A model generated the notes under the pieces. The model was not told the DNA's origin. It did not search any database and saw only the letters and a program-made list of their open reading frames with translations. The translations under genes and the position numbers were made by a program. A stretch of DNA of 64,000 nt from contig NZ_CP031455.1 of NCBI RefSeq assembly GCF_003391135.1, positions 3,069,001 to 3,133,000 of the forward strand. Reading direction: 5' to 3'. This DNA comes from Streptoverticillium olivoreticuli subsp. olivoreticuli (lineage in GTDB: Bacteria > Actinomycetota > Actinomycetes > Streptomycetales > Streptomycetaceae). This document shows, in pieces, positions 25,590-35,318 of this stretch (positions within the stretch are counted from its first letter, which is position 1; the number at the start of each line of letters is the position of its first letter).

Positions 25590-27098
25590 TCAGCTCTGGC
25601 CGCCGGCCAGCTTCTCGCGGAGCGCGGCGAGCGCCTCGTCCGACGCCAGGGCGCCGGAGTTGTCGGCCGACTCCGAGGAGTACGAACCGCCGGAGACGCT
25701 GCTGCCACCGGTGGAGGCGGCGGCCGGAGCGGCAGCACCCTCCGCGGCGGCCTGCTCGTCGGCCTCGCGGGACTTGATGACCTGCGCCTGGTGCTGCTCG
25801 AAGCGCTGCTGCGCCTCGGCGTACTGGCGCTCCCACTCCTCGCGCTGCTTCTCGTAGCCCTCGAGCCAGTCGTTGGCCTCGGGGTCGAAGCCCTCGGGGT
25901 AGATGTAGTTGCCCTGGTCGTCGTAGGACGCGGCCATGCCGTACAGGGTCGGGTCGAACTCGACCACGGACGGGTCGGCACCGAAGGACTCGTTGGCCTG
26001 CTTCAGCGAGAGGCTGATGCGGCGGCGCTCGAGGTCGATGTCGATGACCTTGACGAAGATCTCGTCGTTGACCTGGACGACCTGCTCCGGGATCTCCACG
26101 TGGCGCTCGGCCAGCTCGGAGATGTGGACCAGGCCCTCGATGCCCTCGTCGACGCGGACGAACGCACCGAACGGAACGAGCTTGGTGACCTTACCCGGGA
26201 CGACCTGACCGATCTGGTGGGTCCGGGCGAACTGCTGCCACGGGTCTTCCTGCGTCGCCTTGAGCGACAGGGAGACGCGCTCGCGGTCCATGTCGACGTC
26301 GAGGACCTCGACGGTGACTTCCTGGCCGACCTCGACAACCTCGGACGGGTGGTCGATGTGCTTCCAGGACAGCTCGGAGACGTGGACGAGACCGTCGACG
26401 CCGCCCAGGTCCACGAAGGCACCGAAGTTGACGATGGAGGAGACGACGCCGGAGCGCACCTGACCCTTCTGCAGGGTGGTGAGGAAGGTCTGGCGGACCT
26501 CGCTCTGGGTCTGCTCCAGCCAGGCACGGCGGGACAGGACCACGTTGTTGCGGTTCTTGTCCAGCTCGATGATCTTGGCCTCGAGCTCCTTGCCCACGTA
26601 GGGCTGGAGGTCGCGGACGCGACGCATCTCGACCAGGGAGGCCGGGAGGAAGCCGCGGAGGCCGATGTCGAGGATGAGACCACCCTTGACGACCTCGATG
26701 ACGGTACCGGTGACGATCCCGTCCTCTTCCTTGATCTTCTCGATGGTGCCCCAGGCGCGCTCGTACTGGGCGCGCTTCTTCGAGAGGATCAGGCGGCCTT
26801 CCTTGTCCTCCTTCTGGAGAACCAGGGCCTCGATCTCGTCGCCGACCTTGACGACCTCGTTCGGGTCGACGTCGTGCTTGATCGAGAGCTCGCGGGAGGG
26901 GATGACACCCTCGGTCTTGTAACCGATGTCGAGCAGGACCTCGTCCCGGTCGACCTTCACGATGACGCCGTCGACGATGTCGCCGTCGTTGAAGTACTTG
27001 ATCGTCTCGTCGATCGCGGCGAGGAAGGCTTCCTCGTTACCGATGTCGTTGACCGCAACCTGCGGGGTGGTGGCGGTGGTCTCGGTGCTGCTCGTCAT
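25590..27098 (-). CDS. rpsA: 30S ribosomal protein S1
   Basis: Ribosomal protein S1 (502 residues) binds mRNA and helps translation initiation. Four S1 domains follow each other: about 36-105 (GDIVDGVIVKVDRDEVLLDIGYK), 125-190, 210-280 (GQVRSGVVSSIVNFGAFVDLGG) and 296-367 (GQVVPGKVTKLVPFGAFVRVDEG), followed by an acidic, Gln/Ala/Ser-rich tail. This is the four-domain actinobacterial form. Expression is driven by a near-consensus HrdB promoter at 27337-27365, giving a leader of about 230 nt, and transcription ends at the hairpin at 25521-25562. Confidence 0.98.
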   Translation of the reverse strand: MTSSTETTATTPQVAVNDIGNEEAFLAAIDETIKYFNDGDIVDGVIVKVDRDEVLLDIGYKTEGVIPSRELSIKHDVDPNEVVKVGDEIEALVLQKEDKEGRLILSKKRAQYERAWGTIEKIKEEDGIVTGTVIEVVKGGLILDIGLRGFLPASLVEMRRVRDLQPYVGKELEAKIIELDKNRNNVVLSRRAWLEQTQSEVRQTFLTTLQKGQVRSGVVSSIVNFGAFVDLGGVDGLVHVSELSWKHIDHPSEVVEVGQEVTVEVLDVDMDRERVSLSLKATQEDPWQQFARTHQIGQVVPGKVTKLVPFGAFVRVDEGIEGLVHISELAERHVEIPEQVVQVNDEIFVKVIDIDLERRRISLSLKQANESFGADPSVVEFDPTLYGMAASYDDQGNYIYPEGFDPEANDWLEGYEKQREEWERQYAEAQQRFEQHQAQVIKSREADEQAAAEGAAAPAAASTGGSSVSGGSYSSESADNSGALASDEALAALREKLAGGQS

Positions 27099-27537
27099 GT
27101 GGGTAAAGGCTCCGGTACGGACAGTGAGTCGTAGGTACTGCTACGCCGAGAACCCGTATCGCACCGCCGAAGCCGGACAGCCTTGGAGGCGCACCATCCG
27201 AAAACCTCAGGGGATCCGAAGATCTCCCGAAGGCTCTCGAAGAAGGTCGAAAGCGCCTCGACAACCGAGGGGACATACAACAAGTGCGAGCGCGACCTGC
27301 TATGTCTGAGGCGCGCAGGCCCGCAGCGCAACTTGTAGCATACGGGGGCGGCGAGGCACGGTCAATGCGCGAAGACGCACACCCGGGACGAAACCCCCAT
27401 AACGGGCACAACTTATGTTTCGCGAGGCCACGAGGGGCCTGCCGCACCCCGTAGCTTTACGCTCAGGCGCCGATCGGGCGCATAGAAGATACGACAAACC
27501 TCGACGAACCACTATCGCCAAGGACACAGCGGTCCAA
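27099..27537. other. 439-bp divergent intergenic region between rpsA and a methyltransferase gene
   Basis: It contains the rpsA promoter (27337-27365) and a long rpsA leader of about 230 nt. No protein-coding gene is convincing. The leader is less GC-rich than its surroundings, and a structured or autoregulatory RNA (S1 autoregulates in other bacteria) is possible, but I see no specific fold. The methyltransferase promoter was not identified. Confidence 0.6.
27337..27365 (-). promoter_or_regulatory. HrdB-type promoter of rpsA
   Basis: On the minus strand TTGACC (27365-27360) is followed after exactly 17 bases by TATGCT (27342-27337), close to the sigma-70 consensus. Transcription would start near 27330. 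Confidence 0.85.
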
Positions 27538-28341
27538 ATGATCCATGAGTACGAGCCGGAAGCGACCCGGCGGGCCACCGGCGAGGCGGAGAGCAGCCGG
27601 GCCAGCCGTGGCTGGTGGGACCGCAACGCCGACGAATACCAGACCGAGCACGGCGCCTTCCTCGGCGACGACCGTTTCGTCTGGGGGCCGGAGGGGCTCG
27701 ACGAGGCCGACGCGGCACTGCTGGGCCCGGCGAGCGGGCTCAAGGGGCTCGACGTCCTGGAGATCGGCGCGGGCGCGGCCCAGTGCTCCCGCTGGCTGGC
27801 GGCACAGGGCGCGCGGCCCGTGGCCCTCGACCTCTCGCACCGCCAGCTCCAGCACGCCCTGCGGATCGGCGGCGGCGTGCCGCTGGTGGAGGCCGACGCG
27901 ACCGCGCTCCCCTTCGCCGACGGCTCCTTCGACCTGGCGTGCTCGGCGTACGGCGCCGTGCCCTTCGTCGCCGACCCGGTGCGGGTGATGCGCGAGGTGC
28001 GCAGGGTGCTGCGGCCCGGCGGGCGCTGGGTCTTCTCCGTCACCCACCCCGTGCGCTGGGCGTTCCCGGACGAGCCGGGCCCGGAGGGGCTCTCGGTGGC
28101 CGCCTCCTACTTCGACCGCACCCCTTATGTGGAGCAGGACGAGTCCGGCCGCGCCGTCTATGTCGAGCACCACCGCACGATCGGCGACCGGGTGCGGGAC
28201 GTGGTCGCCGGCGGCTTCCGGCTGGTGGACCTCGTGGAGCCGGAGTGGCCCGCGTGGAACACGCAGGAGTGGGGCGGCTGGTCCCCGCTGCGCGGCCATC
28301 TGATCCCGGGTACGGCGATCTTCGTGTGCGAGCGCGACTGA
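27538..28341 (+). CDS. Class I SAM-dependent methyltransferase
   Basis: A 267-residue methyltransferase with the Rossmann motif I VLEIGAGAAQCSRWL (about residue 75), motif II ARPVALDLS, LPFADGSFDLACSAYGAVPFV at motif IV, and VRRVLRPGGRWVFS at motif V. It belongs to the Methyltransf_11 group; the substrate is unknown. ATG 27538 starts just before the conserved ESSRASRGWWDRNADEY segment. The gene diverges from rpsA, a position I recall as conserved in Streptomyces. Confidence 0.92.
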   Translation: MIHEYEPEATRRATGEAESSRASRGWWDRNADEYQTEHGAFLGDDRFVWGPEGLDEADAALLGPASGLKGLDVLEIGAGAAQCSRWLAAQGARPVALDLSHRQLQHALRIGGGVPLVEADATALPFADGSFDLACSAYGAVPFVADPVRVMREVRRVLRPGGRWVFSVTHPVRWAFPDEPGPEGLSVAASYFDRTPYVEQDESGRAVYVEHHRTIGDRVRDVVAGGFRLVDLVEPEWPAWNTQEWGGWSPLRGHLIPGTAIFVCERD

Positions 28342-28402
28342 GCGGGCGCTCACGGGCGCCGGGTTTTCCGGGGGCGCGCGGGCCTGGGCGAGACTGGGGC
28401 CT

Positions 28403-30973
28403 GTGATCCACACCGACGCCCTCGGCCGACTGCCCGTACGCACCGCCCTGCCCCACCTCGCCCGCGCGCTCGACGAGCGCGGGGTGGCCGTGCTGTGCGC
28501 GCCTCCCGGCACGGGCAAGACGACGCTGGTGCCGCTGGTCCTCGCCGGGCTGCTGGACGACGGCCCGCACCGGCGCGTCGTCGTCGCCGAGCCCCGCCGG
28601 ATCGCGGCCCGCGCCGCCGCCCGGCGCATGGCCTGGCTGCTGGGCGAGGCCGTCGGCGACCGGGTCGGCTTCACGGTGCGCGGCGAGCGGCGGGTGGGCC
28701 CGCGGACCGTGGTCGAGGTCGTCACCACCGGTGTGCTCCTGCAACGCCTCCAGCGCGACCCCGAACTCGCGGGCGTCGACACCGTGATCCTCGACGAGTG
28801 CCATGAGCGGCACCTGGACGCCGACACGGCCGCCGCGTTCCTCCTGGACGTACGGGACGCCCTCCGGCCCGAACTGCGGCTGGTCGCCGCCTCCGCGACC
28901 ACCGACGCCGAGGGCTGGTCCCGTCTGCTGGGCGACGCCCCCGTGGTGGAGGCGCGAGGGATCTCGCACCCGGTGGAGGTGGTGTGGGCCCCGCCGGAGC
29001 GCCCCGTACGGCCGCCGCACGGGATGCGGGTGGACCCCGCCCTGCTGGAGCACGTCGCGAGTGTGGTGCGCCGGGCCCTGCGGGAACGGCCGGGTGACGT
29101 GCTGTGCTTCCTGCCCGGCGTCGGCGAGATCGCGCGGGTGGCCGGGCGGCTCGGCGGGCCCGAGGCGCTGGGCGCCGAGGTCCTCCAGGTGCACGGGCGG
29201 GCCCCGGCCGCTGTGCAGGACGCGGTGCTCGCGGGCGGTTCGGGGGGCCGCCGGGTGGTGCTCGCGACCTCGGTGGCCGAGTCCAGCCTCACCGTCCCGG
29301 GCGTACGCGTCGTGGTGGACGCGGGCCTGGCGCGCGAGCCGCGCGTGGACCACGCGCGGGGGCTGAGCGCGCTCACGACCGTACGGGCGTCCCGCGCCGC
29401 CGCCCGGCAGCGCGCGGGCCGGGCCGGGCGCGAGGCGCCGGGCGCGGTGTACCGCTGCTGGACGGAGGCCGACGACGCGCGGCTGCCGCGGTTCCCGGCG
29501 GCGGAGATCACGGTCGCGGACCTGACGGCGTTCGCCCTTCAGGCGGCGTGCTGGGGCGACCCGGACGCGTCCGGCCTCGCGCTCCTCGACCCTCCGCCGG
29601 CCGGGGCGATGGCCGCGGCGCGCGAGGTGCTGACGGCCACGGGAGCGGTCACCGCCGACGGCAGGCCCACGGACCGCGGCCGCCGCATGGCCCGGCTGGG
29701 CCTCCACCCCCGGCTGGCGCGCGCCCTGCTGGACGGGGCGCGCGAGGTGGGCGCGCGCCGCGCGGCCGAGGTGGTGGCCCTGCTGAGCGAGGAGCCGCCG
29801 CGCGAGTACGGCGACGACCTCGCGGCCGCCTGGCGCACGGCCCGCCGCGGCGGCGACGCCTACGCGGCCCGCTGGCGCGCGGAAGCCCGCCGCCTGGAGA
29901 GCGCGGCACGGGGCGCGGCCGGGGAAGCCGGTCAGGCGTTGCCGCGGCCTTCCGCACAGGACGGCGGGGATCGCGTCGGCGGCGCGGCGCCGGGTGACGA
30001 CGCCGTCGCCGGGCTCGTCGCCGCGCTCGCGTTTCCCGAGCGGGTGGCGCGGGCGCGCGGCGAGGGCGCGTATCTGATGGTGTCCGGCACGGGCGCCGAG
30101 CTGGGTGCCGGGTCGCGGCTGCGCAGCGGGCAGTGGCTGGCGATCGCCGTGGCCGACCGGCCCGTGACGGCCGCGTCGGCGCGGGTGACGCTGGGCGCGC
30201 TGATCGACGAGGACACCGCCCGGGAGGCGGCCGGTGCCCTCTTCCGGCAGGGCGAGGAGGTCGGCTGGTACGAGGAGCGGCGCGACGTGGTCGCGCGGTC
30301 GGTCGAACGCCTGGGGGCGGTGGAACTGACCGCCCGCCCGCTGGCCGCCCCGGACCCCTCGCTCGTACGGGAGGCCCTGCGCGAAGGACTGCGGCGCGAA
30401 GGGCTCGCTCTGCTGCGCTGGACGCCCGAGGCGGCCGGTCTGCGGCAGCGGCTGGCGTTCCTCCACCGCGAGCTGGGCGCGCCCTGGCCGGACGTGTCGG
30501 ACGAGGCGTTGCTGGAGGGCGTGGACGACTGGCTCGGCTGGGATCTGGACCGGGCCCGCAGGCGCGGCGACCTGGAGCGGCTGGACGCGGGCAAGGCGCT
30601 GGAGCGGCTGCTCCCGTGGGCGTCCGGCGACGCCGCGCGCCTGGACGAGCTGGCCCCGGAGCGCATCGAGGTGCCGAGCGGGTCCCGGATCCGGGTGGAC
30701 TACGGCGGCGGTCAGCCGGTGCTGGCGGTCAAGCTCCAGGAGCTCTTCGGCTGGCAGGAGACGCCGCGGGTGGCGGGCGGGCGGGTGCCCGTGCTCGTGC
30801 ACCTGCTGTCACCGGCGGGCCGGCCCGCGGCGGTGACCGCGGACCTGGCGTCGTTCTGGAAGGACGGCTACCGGTCCGTACGGGCGGAGCTGCGCGGCCG
30901 CTACCCCCGCCACCCCTGGCCGGAGGACCCCGCGACGGCGGCGCCGACCCGCAGGACGAACGCCCGCCGCTAG
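28403..30973 (+). CDS. hrpB: ATP-dependent helicase HrpB
   Basis: An 856-residue DEAH-type RNA helicase of the HrpB family. Walker A APPGTGKTT (about residues 33-41), EPRRIAARAAARRMA, TTGVLLQRL, the Walker B DECHER, ASATTDAEGW (motif III), and motif VI ARQRAGRAGREAPG are all present. The HA2 region and the HrpB C-terminal domain (LARALLDGA, EVVALLSEE, then SGSRIRVDYGGG and VLAVKLQELFGWQETP) complete it. The start is GTG. Its cellular RNA target is not known. A bidirectional-type hairpin lies 28 bases downstream. Confidence 0.96.
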   Translation: MIHTDALGRLPVRTALPHLARALDERGVAVLCAPPGTGKTTLVPLVLAGLLDDGPHRRVVVAEPRRIAARAAARRMAWLLGEAVGDRVGFTVRGERRVGPRTVVEVVTTGVLLQRLQRDPELAGVDTVILDECHERHLDADTAAAFLLDVRDALRPELRLVAASATTDAEGWSRLLGDAPVVEARGISHPVEVVWAPPERPVRPPHGMRVDPALLEHVASVVRRALRERPGDVLCFLPGVGEIARVAGRLGGPEALGAEVLQVHGRAPAAVQDAVLAGGSGGRRVVLATSVAESSLTVPGVRVVVDAGLAREPRVDHARGLSALTTVRASRAAARQRAGRAGREAPGAVYRCWTEADDARLPRFPAAEITVADLTAFALQAACWGDPDASGLALLDPPPAGAMAAAREVLTATGAVTADGRPTDRGRRMARLGLHPRLARALLDGAREVGARRAAEVVALLSEEPPREYGDDLAAAWRTARRGGDAYAARWRAEARRLESAARGAAGEAGQALPRPSAQDGGDRVGGAAPGDDAVAGLVAALAFPERVARARGEGAYLMVSGTGAELGAGSRLRSGQWLAIAVADRPVTAASARVTLGALIDEDTAREAAGALFRQGEEVGWYEERRDVVARSVERLGAVELTARPLAAPDPSLVREALREGLRREGLALLRWTPEAAGLRQRLAFLHRELGAPWPDVSDEALLEGVDDWLGWDLDRARRRGDLERLDAGKALERLLPWASGDAARLDELAPERIEVPSGSRIRVDYGGGQPVLAVKLQELFGWQETPRVAGGRVPVLVHLLSPAGRPAAVTADLASFWKDGYRSVRAELRGRYPRHPWPEDPATAAPTRRTNARR

Positions 30974-31000
30974 CGGGTCGGAGCCGCTCGCGCGCGAAAG

Positions 31001-31032
31001 GCGCCGCTCCCGCCGTACCTCGGGAGCGGCGC
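31001..31032. terminator. Hairpin between convergent hrpB and the 63-residue gene
   Basis: GCGCCGCTCCCG (31001-31012) pairs perfectly with CGGGAGCGGCGC (31021-31032) around an 8-base loop. It can serve both convergent transcripts. Confidence 0.75.
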
Positions 31033-31048
31033 TGGTCTGTGCGGTTCT

Positions 31049-31240
31049 TCAGGGGAGGTAGCGCTCGACCGCCGCGGATCCCTTCTCCTCCATCAGCCGC
31101 TTCGCGGCCTCCACCCGCTCGGGCGTCACGTCCCGGCCCGACGCCATGACCAGGTCCTCGGGGTCGAACGGCCGCTCACCGCCGGTGTACAGCCGCGTCG
31201 GCCGGGACGCGGTGGACGTGTCCTCGGAGCTCTCCTTCAC
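31049..31240 (-). CDS. Conserved-type 63-residue protein
   Basis: A small soluble protein with a C-terminal helix pair (TPERVEAAKRLMEEKGSAAVERYLP), preceded by RLYTGGERPFDPEDLVMASG. I do not recognise a named family. The GTG at 31240 has GGAGG 6 bases upstream and starts 16 bases after the DUF3068 stop, so it is the third gene of that operon. A longer in-frame start lies inside the upstream gene. Confidence 0.7.
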   Translation of the reverse strand: MKESSEDTSTASRPTRLYTGGERPFDPEDLVMASGRDVTPERVEAAKRLMEEKGSAAVERYLP

Positions 31241-31256
31241 GGTGGACCTCCTCAGT

Positions 31257-32297
31257 TCAGCTGCCCCCGCCGGGGGGCGGCTGTTTGGGTTTCCCTCCAT
31301 CGTGTGACATTTCCGGCACAAGTGCACGCCGATCTCCCACTGGGGTATCCACGGCGGCCGCCGCCCCGCGCGAGCGGGCCTCCAGCAGCAGCGCGAGGCC
31401 GAGCAGCCCGGCGCCCAGTCCGAGGAATCCCCAGGGGAGCCAACTGGTGAGCAGCAGCACCAGCCGGCGCTGCGAGGTGACGAGGGCGACCGTCGAGTCG
31501 ACGAAGTCCGGGCGCATCTTCACGTGCCCGGCGAAGGCGGTGATCGGTTTCTTCTCCGGGTGGCCGATCCAGCGCATCTCCTCCTGGTGGACCTCCTCCC
31601 CGTTGACGGGCGCGCCGGTCGTGGGGTCGACCCAGAACATGCGCTTGGTGGTGTACCAGCGCTCCAGGCCGATCTGCCGGATGGCGTCGGGGGTGAGACC
31701 CAGGGGCAGCGCCCGCGGCACGGGGACGCGGGTCCAGGGGATCGTCTGCTCGAAGTAGTAGACGCTCAGGCCGTGGAAGCGCCGCGTCCCCCCGTAGTGG
31801 ATGGGCGCGGAGGTCCGGGTCTGCATGTCGAAGTACCGGTAGTCGCGCTTCTGCACGAGGAAGGGCCACTTGAACTCGATGCCGTCACGGCGCACCGGCG
31901 TGTCGTCGACGTGCTCGCCGCCCGCGTGGACGGGCTGCTGGCTGTGCGCGTCGAAGACATAGCGCTCGGGGATCTTCGAGACCATCGCGCCATCGGGCCC
32001 GGCGACGTAGGTGAGGGTGTCCCAGACGACGACGTCCCGGCCGGTCGCGTCCTTGACCTCGCGGGCCTGTTCCACGTTGCCCTTGAGGGTCTCGGTCATG
32101 GTGATCCGGGCGACCTTGCGGGGCTCCAGGGTGCTGTAGTCGATGAGGGTGGCGTCCTTCGCCTCCATGACGACGGTCTGGTACCGGCCCGCGGGGACCT
32201 TGGCCAGCCGGGGGGAGGCGTACCAGCGCAGCAGCGGCGACAGGGCCGCGAAGAAGACGGCGAAGGCGAGGAGGACGAGGCTCGCTCTGCGGCGCAC
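31257..32297 (-). CDS. DUF3068 (PorA-family-like) membrane-anchored protein
   Basis: A 346-residue protein with an N-terminal transmembrane segment (SLVLLAFAVFFAALSPLL), a large extracytoplasmic region and a C-terminal transmembrane helix (LLLTSWLPWGFLGLGAGLLGLALLL), the topology of the actinobacterial DUF3068 family. Typical stretches are RYVFDAHSQQPVHAGGE, FKWPFLVQKRDYRYFD and MFWVDPTTGAPVNGEE. Function is not established. GTG 32297 lies 5 bases after the stop of the 44-residue peptide gene, so they are an operon. Confidence 0.9.
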   Translation of the reverse strand: MRRRASLVLLAFAVFFAALSPLLRWYASPRLAKVPAGRYQTVVMEAKDATLIDYSTLEPRKVARITMTETLKGNVEQAREVKDATGRDVVVWDTLTYVAGPDGAMVSKIPERYVFDAHSQQPVHAGGEHVDDTPVRRDGIEFKWPFLVQKRDYRYFDMQTRTSAPIHYGGTRRFHGLSVYYFEQTIPWTRVPVPRALPLGLTPDAIRQIGLERWYTTKRMFWVDPTTGAPVNGEEVHQEEMRWIGHPEKKPITAFAGHVKMRPDFVDSTVALVTSQRRLVLLLTSWLPWGFLGLGAGLLGLALLLEARSRGAAAAVDTPVGDRRALVPEMSHDGGKPKQPPPGGGS

Positions 32298-32302
32298 GGC
32301 GC

Positions 32303-32437
32303 TTACGGGTGCGCGGGGACGGAGGTGAGGAGCGGCTTCGGGGAGGTCCGCCCGCCGGGCGGCCCGATCGTGGTCACCGTGAAGACGAGGGCGAGGGCGG
32401 CGGCCACTCCGATGGCCGCGGCGGCGAGGGCGCGCAT
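32303..32437 (-). CDS. SPW_0924-like 44-residue membrane peptide
   Basis: A tiny protein: one transmembrane helix (LAAAAIGVAAALALVFTVT) followed by a short tail ending SPKPLLTSVPAHP. I recognise this tail as that of the small Streptomyces SPW_0924 family; function is unknown. ATG 32437 has GGGAGG about 6 bases upstream and the gene is the first in the operon with the DUF3068 gene. It ends in TAA. Confidence 0.75.
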   Translation of the reverse strand: MRALAAAAIGVAAALALVFTVTTIGPPGGRTSPKPLLTSVPAHP

Positions 32438-32512
32438 GCGTCCGCCTCCCGGAGGGAGAGCTGATGGTCCGTCAGGAGTGGGCACCGTAGCAACACGAGC
32501 CGCAGATGAGAA

Positions 32513-32542
32513 CCGGGCGGACCGGAAAACCGGCCCGCCCGG
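32513..32542 (-). terminator. Terminator of polA
   Basis: CCGGGCGG-A-CCGG, loop AAAA, then CCGG-C-CCGCCCGG: a 12-bp stem with one mismatch, starting 24 bases after the polA stop codon on the minus strand. Confidence 0.65.
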
Positions 32543-32566
32543 GCACCGCACGGACCCGACAAGCGG

Positions 32567-35311
32567 TCAGTGCGCCGCCGACTCCCAGTCGCCGCCCACA
32601 CCGACCGACACATCCAGCGGCGCACGCAGCTCCACCGCCCCGGCCATCTCACGACGCACCAGCGCCTCCACCGCCTCGCGCTCCCCCGGGGCGATCTCCA
32701 GCACGATTTCGTCGTGCACCTGGAGCAGCATCCGGGACGTGAGCTTCTCCGCCTCCAGCGCCTGACCCACCCGCAGCATCGCGATCTTGACGATGTCGGC
32801 GGCCGTGCCCTGGATCGGCGCGTTCAGCGCCATCCGCTCCGCCATCTCACGGCGCTGGCGGTTGTCGCTGTTGAGGTCCGGCAGATAGCGGCGACGGCCC
32901 AGCATCGTCTCGGTGTAACCCGTCGCACGGGCCTCCTCGACCACACGCTGCAGATAGTCGCGCACTCCCCCGAACCGCTCGAAGAAGGTGTCCATCAGCC
33001 GGCGCGCCTCGTCCGGGGCGATATTGAGCTGCTGGGACAGCCCGAACGCCGACAGGCCGTACGCCAGGCCGTACGACATCGCCTTGATCTTCCGGCGCAT
33101 CTCCGGGTCGACCTCGGCCTTGGCCACACCGAAGACCTGCGAGGCGACCGTGGTGTGCAGATCCTCACCGGACGCGAACGCCTCGATAAGACCCTCGTCC
33201 TCGGAGAGGTGGGCCATCACCCGCAGCTCGATCTGGCTGTAGTCGGCGGTCATCAGGGTCTCGAAGCCCTCACCGACCACGAAGCCCCGGCGGATGGCAC
33301 GGCCCTCGTCCGTGCGCACCGGGATGTTCTGCAGATTGGGATCCGTCGACGACAGCCGGCCGGTCGCCGCCACCGTCTGGTTGAACGTGGTGTGGATCCG
33401 CCCGTCGGGCGCGATGGCCTTGATCAGGCCCTCCACCGTCGAGCGCAGCTTCGACTGCTCACGGTGCCGCAGCATGATCACCGGAAGCTCGTTCTCCGTC
33501 TGGGAGGCGAGCCACGCCAGGGCATCGGCGTCCGTCGTGTACCCCGTCTTGGTCTTCTTCGTCCTCGGCAGACCCAGCTCACCGAAGAGAACCTCCTGGA
33601 GCTGCTTGGGCGAGCCGAGGTTGAACTCGTGGCCCGCCGCCGCGTGCGCCTCCGTCACGGCCTGCTGCACCGCCGCCGCGAACTGCTGCTCCATCCGCTC
33701 CAGCCAGCCCCGGTCCGCGGCGATGCCCGCCCGCTCCAGCCGGGCCAGCAGAGCACTCGTCGGCAGCTCCACATCGGTCAGGAGCTCCGCCGCGCCCACC
33801 TCCTTCAGCCGGCCGGTGAAGGCCGCACCGAGGTCCAGGACCGTACGCGCCCGGCCCATCAGCGCATCCGCCTCGGCCTGCTCGTCCGCACCGAACGCCA
33901 GCTGACCGTCACCCGCCGCGGCCGTCGCCAGCTCACGGCCCAGATACTCGACCGACAGCGCGTCCAGGGCGAACGAACGGCGCCCCGGCTTGACCAGATA
34001 GGCGGCCAGCGCGGTGTCCATGCCCACCCCGGCGACCGACCAGCCGTGCTCGGCGAAGACCCGCATGGCCGCCTTCGCGTCATGCATCACCTTCGGCCGC
34101 CCCGCGTCCCCGCTCCACCGCGCGAACGCCCGCTCGTCGGCCTCGTCCAGCTCCGCCGGGTCGAACCACACCGCCGGACCCTCGCCCGACGCCAACGCGA
34201 TCTCCGCGACCCGCCCGCCGCCCTGCGCCCACGAGTCGACCATGGCCACACCCAACGGCCCCGAGCCGTGCTCGGCCAGCCACGGCGCGAGCCCGCCCGC
34301 GGCCAGCACCACACCGTCCACCTCGGCACCCGCGGCCGGAGCCGCCTCCTCCGCGGACTCCTCACCCGGGTCGGCGGCCAGCAGCCGGTCCCGCAGCCCC
34401 TGGTTGCGGATCTCCAGACCCTCCAGGAACGCGATCAGCGCCGTACGGTCGTACGCCTCACGGACCAGGCCCTCCGGACCCATCGGCAGCGCCACGTCCC
34501 GCACCATCTCGGTGAGCCGGCGGTTGAGCTTGACGGACTCCAGGTGATCACGGAGATTCTGCCCCGCCTTGCCCTTGACCTCCTCGACGCGCTCCACCAG
34601 CTCCGCGAACGAACCGAACTGGGTGATCCACTTCGTGGCCGTCTTCTCACCCACACCCGGGATGCCCGGCAGATTGTCCGACGGGTCACCGCGCAGCGCC
34701 GCGAAGTCGGGATACTGCGACGGGCTCAGCCCGTACTTCTCCTGCACCTTCTCCGGCGTGAAGCGCGTCAGCTCCGACACGCCCTTCGTCGGATACAGCA
34801 CCGTGACATCGTCGGAGACCAGCTGGAACGAGTCACGGTCACCCGTGACGATCGAGACGTGGAAACCCGCCGCCTCCGCCTGCGTCGCCAGCGTAGCGAT
34901 CACGTCGTCGGCCTCGAAGCCGTCCACCGCGAACCGCGGCACCCGCATCGCGTCGAGCAGCTCCCCGATCAGCTCGACCTGCCCCTTGAACTCGTCGGGC
35001 GTCTTCGAACGCGTCGCCTTGTACTCCGGGAACTCCTCCGAGCGCCACGTCTTGCGCGACACGTCGAACGCCACCGCGAAATGCGAGGGCTTCTCGTCGC
35101 GCAACGTGTTCGCCAGCATCGACGCGAAGCCGTACACCGCGTTCGTCGGCTGCCCGGCGACCGTCGTGAAGTTCTCCGCGGGCAGCGCGAAGAACGCACG
35201 GTACGCCATGGAATGCCCGTCCATCAGGAGCAGGCGGGGCCGGTCTCCCCCCGCCGCCTCGGACCCGGTCACTGCGCTCATCTTCGCTGCCTTCGTCGCC
35301 TTTGCTGCCAC
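32567..35311 (-). CDS. polA: DNA polymerase I
   Basis: DNA polymerase I fills gaps in repair and removes Okazaki primers. The 914-residue protein has a 5'-3' exonuclease domain (LLLMDGHSMAYRAFFALP, then VDGFEADDVIATLA and LPGIPGVGEKTA). A degenerate 3'-5' exonuclease-like region follows without obvious catalytic acids, as usual in actinobacteria. The polymerase domain has TADYSQIELRVMAHLS, the O-helix RRKIKAMSYGLAYG and LQVHDEIVLE. GTG 35311 is chosen because it lies 7 bases after a -10-like hexamer of a damage-type promoter; ATG 35281, 30 bases downstream, would give 904 residues. Confidence 0.96.
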   Translation of the reverse strand: MAAKATKAAKMSAVTGSEAAGGDRPRLLLMDGHSMAYRAFFALPAENFTTVAGQPTNAVYGFASMLANTLRDEKPSHFAVAFDVSRKTWRSEEFPEYKATRSKTPDEFKGQVELIGELLDAMRVPRFAVDGFEADDVIATLATQAEAAGFHVSIVTGDRDSFQLVSDDVTVLYPTKGVSELTRFTPEKVQEKYGLSPSQYPDFAALRGDPSDNLPGIPGVGEKTATKWITQFGSFAELVERVEEVKGKAGQNLRDHLESVKLNRRLTEMVRDVALPMGPEGLVREAYDRTALIAFLEGLEIRNQGLRDRLLAADPGEESAEEAAPAAGAEVDGVVLAAGGLAPWLAEHGSGPLGVAMVDSWAQGGGRVAEIALASGEGPAVWFDPAELDEADERAFARWSGDAGRPKVMHDAKAAMRVFAEHGWSVAGVGMDTALAAYLVKPGRRSFALDALSVEYLGRELATAAAGDGQLAFGADEQAEADALMGRARTVLDLGAAFTGRLKEVGAAELLTDVELPTSALLARLERAGIAADRGWLERMEQQFAAAVQQAVTEAHAAAGHEFNLGSPKQLQEVLFGELGLPRTKKTKTGYTTDADALAWLASQTENELPVIMLRHREQSKLRSTVEGLIKAIAPDGRIHTTFNQTVAATGRLSSTDPNLQNIPVRTDEGRAIRRGFVVGEGFETLMTADYSQIELRVMAHLSEDEGLIEAFASGEDLHTTVASQVFGVAKAEVDPEMRRKIKAMSYGLAYGLSAFGLSQQLNIAPDEARRLMDTFFERFGGVRDYLQRVVEEARATGYTETMLGRRRYLPDLNSDNRQRREMAERMALNAPIQGTAADIVKIAMLRVGQALEAEKLTSRMLLQVHDEIVLEIAPGEREAVEALVRREMAGAVELRAPLDVSVGVGGDWESAAH

Positions 35312-35318
35312 GCCCCCG